Source of the DNA: Gordonia insulae
Lineage (GTDB): Bacteria > Actinomycetota > Actinomycetes > Mycobacteriales > Mycobacteriaceae
Direction of reading: 5' to 3'
Assembly: GCF_003855095.1 (NCBI RefSeq)
Contig: NZ_CP033972.1
Coordinates: 4,774,001-4,838,000, forward strand
DNA length: 64,000 nt
Each line of letters starts with the position of its first letter. Positions within the stretch are counted from its first letter, which is position 1. Shown one piece after another: positions 61,159-64,000 of this stretch. The notes under the pieces were generated by a model. That model had not been told where the DNA came from. It was given only the letters and a program-made list of their open reading frames with translations, and made no database searches. A program made the position numbers and the translations under genes.

Positions 61159-61599
61159 ATGACTGCCGTCCTCGCATCCCATGATGCTGTCGCACTTTCC
61201 GCCGATCCGATCGTCGCGCCGTCCCCCGACGTCCCGCTCTCGGTTCAGGCCACCGACTATGCCGCGCTCGTCGCCGGCGGCGTGACCCCCGTCGACGTCC
61301 GCAGCCAGCGCAAACGTCAGCTCGACGGAGTGCTGTCCGGCGCCCTCGCGATCGACCCGACCGACATCCTGCCCCGGCTGACCCCGGGCACCACCGACTC
61401 GCTGCGGTCCGCCTCCGTGGATTCGCGCTGGCTGCTGGTCAGCGACGACGGGCATGAGGCCGAATGGCTGGCCTGGCACCTGCAGGCGCGCGGTGTCACC
61501 GGCGCGGTGTTCGTGGTCGGCGGCCACCGTGCGCTGCGGCGATCGGGTGTCACCGGTCGGATCAGCGACCAGGAGCTAGCGGCCATCTCGGCGCACTGA
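61159..61599 (+). CDS. Cysteine-free rhodanese-like protein
   Basis: A 146-residue single-domain rhodanese-type fold. The usual elements can be followed: TPVDVRSQRKRQLDGVLSGALAI, then RWLLVSDDGHEAEWLAWHLQARGVTGAVFVVGGHRALRRSG. In place of the active-site C-x-x-G-x-x-S loop the protein has SDDGHEAE, and it contains no cysteine at all, so it cannot carry a persulfide. The polycysteine leader upstream suggests expression under cysteine limitation; a sulfur-sparing regulatory or binding role is inferred. Start ATG 61159 has only a weak AGGA upstream. Confidence 0.78.
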   Translation: MTAVLASHDAVALSADPIVAPSPDVPLSVQATDYAALVAGGVTPVDVRSQRKRQLDGVLSGALAIDPTDILPRLTPGTTDSLRSASVDSRWLLVSDDGHEAEWLAWHLQARGVTGAVFVVGGHRALRRSGVTGRISDQELAAISAH

Positions 61600-61648
61600 C
61601 CGCACCGGCGACCGGCGTTCCCGGAACCGCGGGCAACGGTCGCGTCTC

Positions 61649-61654
61649 TATTGT
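61649..61654 (+). promoter_or_regulatory. -10 element for the aldehyde dehydrogenase gene
   Basis: TATTGT ends seven bases before ATG 61662; no ribosome site. Leaderless start likely. Confidence 0.45.
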
Positions 61655-61661
61655 CGAAGAC

Positions 61662-63119
61662 ATGACCACGTCACCTGCAGCACCCTGGACCAGCAAGATC
61701 TTCGACGGCGGTTGGATCGCCGGCGGCGCCGGGACCCTCGACGTCACCGCACCTGCCACAGGCGAGGTCATCGATACCGTCGGCGAGGCGAACACCGACG
61801 ACCTGAACGCGGCGGTGTCCGCCGCGACGTCGGCGCAGACGGCCTGGGCGGCGCGGCCCTACACCGACCGTGCGGCGGTGATGCGAACCGCCGCAGCGCT
61901 GCTCGCCGATGACCCGGGACGACTGACCCGCTGGTTGGTGCCGGAATCCGGCTCCGGGCAGGGCAAGGCCGCATTCGAGACCGGGCTGGTCATCTCCGAG
62001 CTCGACGAGGCCGCGGGCCTGGCGTCGCAGCCGTACGGCCAGGTGTTGCGAAGTCAGAAGCCGCGCATGTCGATCGGGCGTCACGTCCCGGTCGGCGTCG
62101 TCGGGGTGATCAGCCCGTTCAACTTCCCCGCCATCCTGTCGATGCGGTCGGTCGCACCCGCCCTCGCGCTCGGCAACGCGGTCATCCTGAAACCCGATCC
62201 GCGCACCCCGATCGCCGGCGGACTCGCCCTGGCCGACCTGCTGGCCGAAGCCGGCCTCCCGGAAGGTCTGCTGCACGTGTTGCCGTCGGGGGCGGAGGTG
62301 GGCGCCGCGCTCGTCGCGCATCCCGGTGTCCCGTGTATCTCGTTCACCGGCTCGACGGCGGCGGGCCGCAGGATCGGCGAGGCGGCGGCGCCTCTGCTCA
62401 AGAAGGTCCATCTCGAGCTGGGTGGCAACAACGCCCTGCTGATCCTGCCGGACGCGGACATCGACGCCGCGGCGTCGGCGGGCGCGTGGGGCTCGTTCCT
62501 GCACCAGGGGCAGATCTGCATGACCGCGGGCCGGCACCTGGTGCCTGCGCACCTGGCCGAGGAGTACACCGCGAAACTGGCCGAGAAGGCGCGTCACCTC
62601 CCGGTCGGTGACCCGACCGATCCCGACGTCGCGCTCGGGCCGATCATCGACAGCCGGCAACTCGAGAAGATCGATGAGATCGTGCAGTCGTCGGTGCGGG
62701 CCGGCGCCACGCTGGCCGCGGGCGGCACCCACGAAGATCTCTTCTACCGCCCGACGGTGCTCGGCGACGTGCCCACGGATTCACCGGCCTTCACCCAGGA
62801 GATCTTCGGGCCGGTCGCCCCCGTCACCGCCTACGAGACCGTCGACGAGGCCATCGACATCATCAACTCGTCGGAATACGGACTGTCGGTCGGCATCCTG
62901 ACCGGCAACGCGTTCAAGGCTTTCGCACTCGCCGATCGCATCCGATCGGGTGCCGTCCACATCAACGACCAGACGGTCGACGACGAGGCGGTGGCACCGT
63001 TCGGCGGTACCAAGGCGTCGGGCACCGGCGGGCATTTCGGGTCGTCGGTCAATCTGGACACCTTCTGTGACCTGCAATGGGTCACGATGCAGGCCGACAT
63101 CGAGCGGTACCCGTTCTGA
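61662..63119 (+). CDS. Aldehyde dehydrogenase (benzaldehyde/vanillin dehydrogenase-like)
   Basis: A 485-residue NAD(P)-dependent aldehyde dehydrogenase. Active-site residues are intact: Asn in VISPFNFPAIL, the catalytic Glu in HLELGGNNALLIL, and the catalytic Cys in LHQGQICMTAGR. NAD loop: FTGSTAAGRRIGEAAAP. C-terminal EIFGPVAPVTAYETVDEAIDIIN and PFGGTKASGTGGHFG are standard. Subgroup wording is close to benzaldehyde/aromatic aldehyde dehydrogenases; substrate not established. ATG 61662 follows a good -10, and the frame upstream of it lacks similarity. Confidence 0.92.
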   Translation: MTTSPAAPWTSKIFDGGWIAGGAGTLDVTAPATGEVIDTVGEANTDDLNAAVSAATSAQTAWAARPYTDRAAVMRTAAALLADDPGRLTRWLVPESGSGQGKAAFETGLVISELDEAAGLASQPYGQVLRSQKPRMSIGRHVPVGVVGVISPFNFPAILSMRSVAPALALGNAVILKPDPRTPIAGGLALADLLAEAGLPEGLLHVLPSGAEVGAALVAHPGVPCISFTGSTAAGRRIGEAAAPLLKKVHLELGGNNALLILPDADIDAAASAGAWGSFLHQGQICMTAGRHLVPAHLAEEYTAKLAEKARHLPVGDPTDPDVALGPIIDSRQLEKIDEIVQSSVRAGATLAAGGTHEDLFYRPTVLGDVPTDSPAFTQEIFGPVAPVTAYETVDEAIDIINSSEYGLSVGILTGNAFKAFALADRIRSGAVHINDQTVDDEAVAPFGGTKASGTGGHFGSSVNLDTFCDLQWVTMQADIERYPF

Positions 63120-63151
63120 GTCACCGACGGTCACGATCGGGCTGCGCACAC

Positions 63152-63157
63152 TAGGAT
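63152..63157 (+). promoter_or_regulatory. -10 element for the AAA/LuxR-type gene
   Basis: TAGGAT ends six bases before ATG 63164, no ribosome site; leaderless start likely. Confidence 0.45.
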
Positions 63158-63163
63158 CGAGCC

Positions 63164-64000
63164 ATGACCCGGCCGGCGCGCGCAGCCCAGCGTCGGGACG
63201 TCGTCGCCGAGTTCCGTTCCCGCCTCGACGAGCTGCTCGCCGGAGTCGACGATCCGTCGGGGGTGCGCTGCCTCATGCTGGTCGCGGACACCGGCGCCGG
63301 CAAGTCCCGTCTCCTGCATGAGGTGACGTCCGGGTCGTCGGTCCCGATCGGATGGGCGACGGCATCCGAGTTGTCTTGGCGGCAGCCCTATTCGGTCATC
63401 GCCGACGCGCTCGGGTGTGCCGTGCCGGAGCCCCTCGACGAGGATGCGGACCAGTTCTTCCTGAACCGCCTCGATGACCTCGCCGCATCGGGCCGATACC
63501 TGATCGTCGTCGACGATGCGCACAACGCCGACGCCGCCAGCCTGAACCTTCTGCAGGCGATCACCGACGCCGCGCGCGATCTGCCCCTGACCCTGCTCGT
63601 GGCCGCCAGGCCACTCCCGCAACGCGAGTACCTGACGCGGCTGACACGTCGACCCGACGTCGACGTCGTTGCGGTGCCGCCGATGGATGCCATGGACCTC
63701 GACGTCCTGGTGCGGGAACGACACGACGCCTGGCCGACCACGCGGTTGCGCGACGCGCTGGTTGTGGCACACGGGAATCCGCTGCACGCCGGCGCGATCC
63801 TCGACGAACTCGACCGCACCGGACAGTTGATCCGCGACGGCGACCGCGTCGATCTCGCCGCCGAGGCGCAGTCGCCGCCGGCGGCCGGCCTCGCCGATTC
63901 CATCGCGGCGCGCCTCGACGCGCTCGACCCGTCGTCGCACGACGTCCTGGTCACACTCGGGATCTGGGGCGGTCCCGTCGATCTCGGCCACATCGCCGCG
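63164..64000 (+). CDS. AAA+/STAND-type regulator, N-terminal part (probably LuxR family), truncated by window edge
   Basis: An open frame of 279 codons with no stop, running off the right edge. It opens with an AAA/STAND nucleotide-binding domain: Walker A ADTGAGKSRLL near residue 48, Walker B RYLIVVDDAHNAD near 110, then LPLTLLVAARP and a sensor-like LTRRPDVDVVAVPPMDAMDLDVLVRERH. This is the layout of the large LuxR (LAL/MalT-like) regulators, whose helix-turn-helix would be beyond the window. It therefore may be a ligand- or ATP-dependent activator, but the DNA-binding part is unseen. Confidence 0.7.
   Translation, partial: MTRPARAAQRRDVVAEFRSRLDELLAGVDDPSGVRCLMLVADTGAGKSRLLHEVTSGSSVPIGWATASELSWRQPYSVIADALGCAVPEPLDEDADQFFLNRLDDLAASGRYLIVVDDAHNADAASLNLLQAITDAARDLPLTLLVAARPLPQREYLTRLTRRPDVDVVAVPPMDAMDLDVLVRERHDAWPTTRLRDALVVAHGNPLHAGAILDELDRTGQLIRDGDRVDLAAEAQSPPAAGLADSIAARLDALDPSSHDVLVTLGIWGGPVDLGHIAA

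Noticed and set aside
61051..61184. Overlapping ATG-started frame MRRDQELSG... as the leader peptide
   Set aside because: It has no cysteine cluster and runs into the start of the rhodanese-like gene; the GTG frame with three cysteines fits both the -10 spacing and known attenuators better.

Overview
The window is chromosomal DNA from a high-G+C actinobacterium of the order Mycobacteriales, most likely Gordonia or a close relative. This rests on gene order and protein character (judged from recall, no search run). Two blocks follow Mycobacterium tuberculosis gene order: a purA / M50 protease / DUF3151 / DUF4878-like / fba / DedA / SpoU / purT / rhodanese / metZ group (Rv0357c-Rv0391 type), and a ppa / dacB / metalloprotease / tilS / hpt / ftsH / folE-P-B-K / DUF3180 / DUF6779 / DUF2520 / panC / panD / coaX group (Rv3600c-Rv3628 type). 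No phage, transposase, CRISPR array, rRNA or tRNA gene was recognised. Coding density is high, and no gene-free stretch exceeds about 300 bases.

Layout. 0-8 kb: truncated SpoU methyltransferase, MOSC protein, secreted PAP2 phosphatase, TetR with a divergent membrane protein, a DUF368-DedA operon, and fbaA. 7.6-8.6 kb: a DUF559-type nuclease-like gene bracketed by two copies of a palindrome-bearing 47-bp repeat. 8.6-22.6 kb: an acidic DUF4878-like membrane protein, DUF3151-FUSC, a zinc-type CDF exporter with a palindromic operator, an M50 protease pair, purA with a membrane adenylate cyclase, a Na+/H+ antiporter, and purT with a long proline-rich tail. 22.6-27 kb: DUF456, a ClC exchanger, and a YdeP-type molybdoenzyme. 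27-33.6 kb: an iron-siderophore ABC importer, a secreted protein, FprA and an orphan substrate-binding lipoprotein. 33.6-38.9 kb: sulfur metabolism (rhodanese-metZ; a SAM-IV riboswitch driving a cysteine-desulfurase-like gene and a stand-alone luciferase-family C-terminal domain) with an isochorismate synthase between. 38.9-43.8 kb: a secreted protein, allantoicase, and a MarR-MFS pair. 43.8-61 kb: the Rv3600-3628-type block, interrupted by two tandem secreted glycine-zipper paralogues. 61-64 kb: a polycysteine short ORF ahead of a cysteine-free rhodanese-like gene, an aldehyde dehydrogenase, and the start of an AAA/LuxR-type regulator.

Themes. Many genes are translationally coupled through ATGA or GTGA overlaps. 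A second set appears leaderless, with a TANNNT-like -10 hexamer ending 6-8 bases before the start codon. Folate and pantothenate/CoA synthesis form one long plus-strand run downstream of ftsH. Sulfur supply recurs three times, with two different RNA-level control devices (SAM-IV riboswitch and a candidate Cys-codon attenuator).
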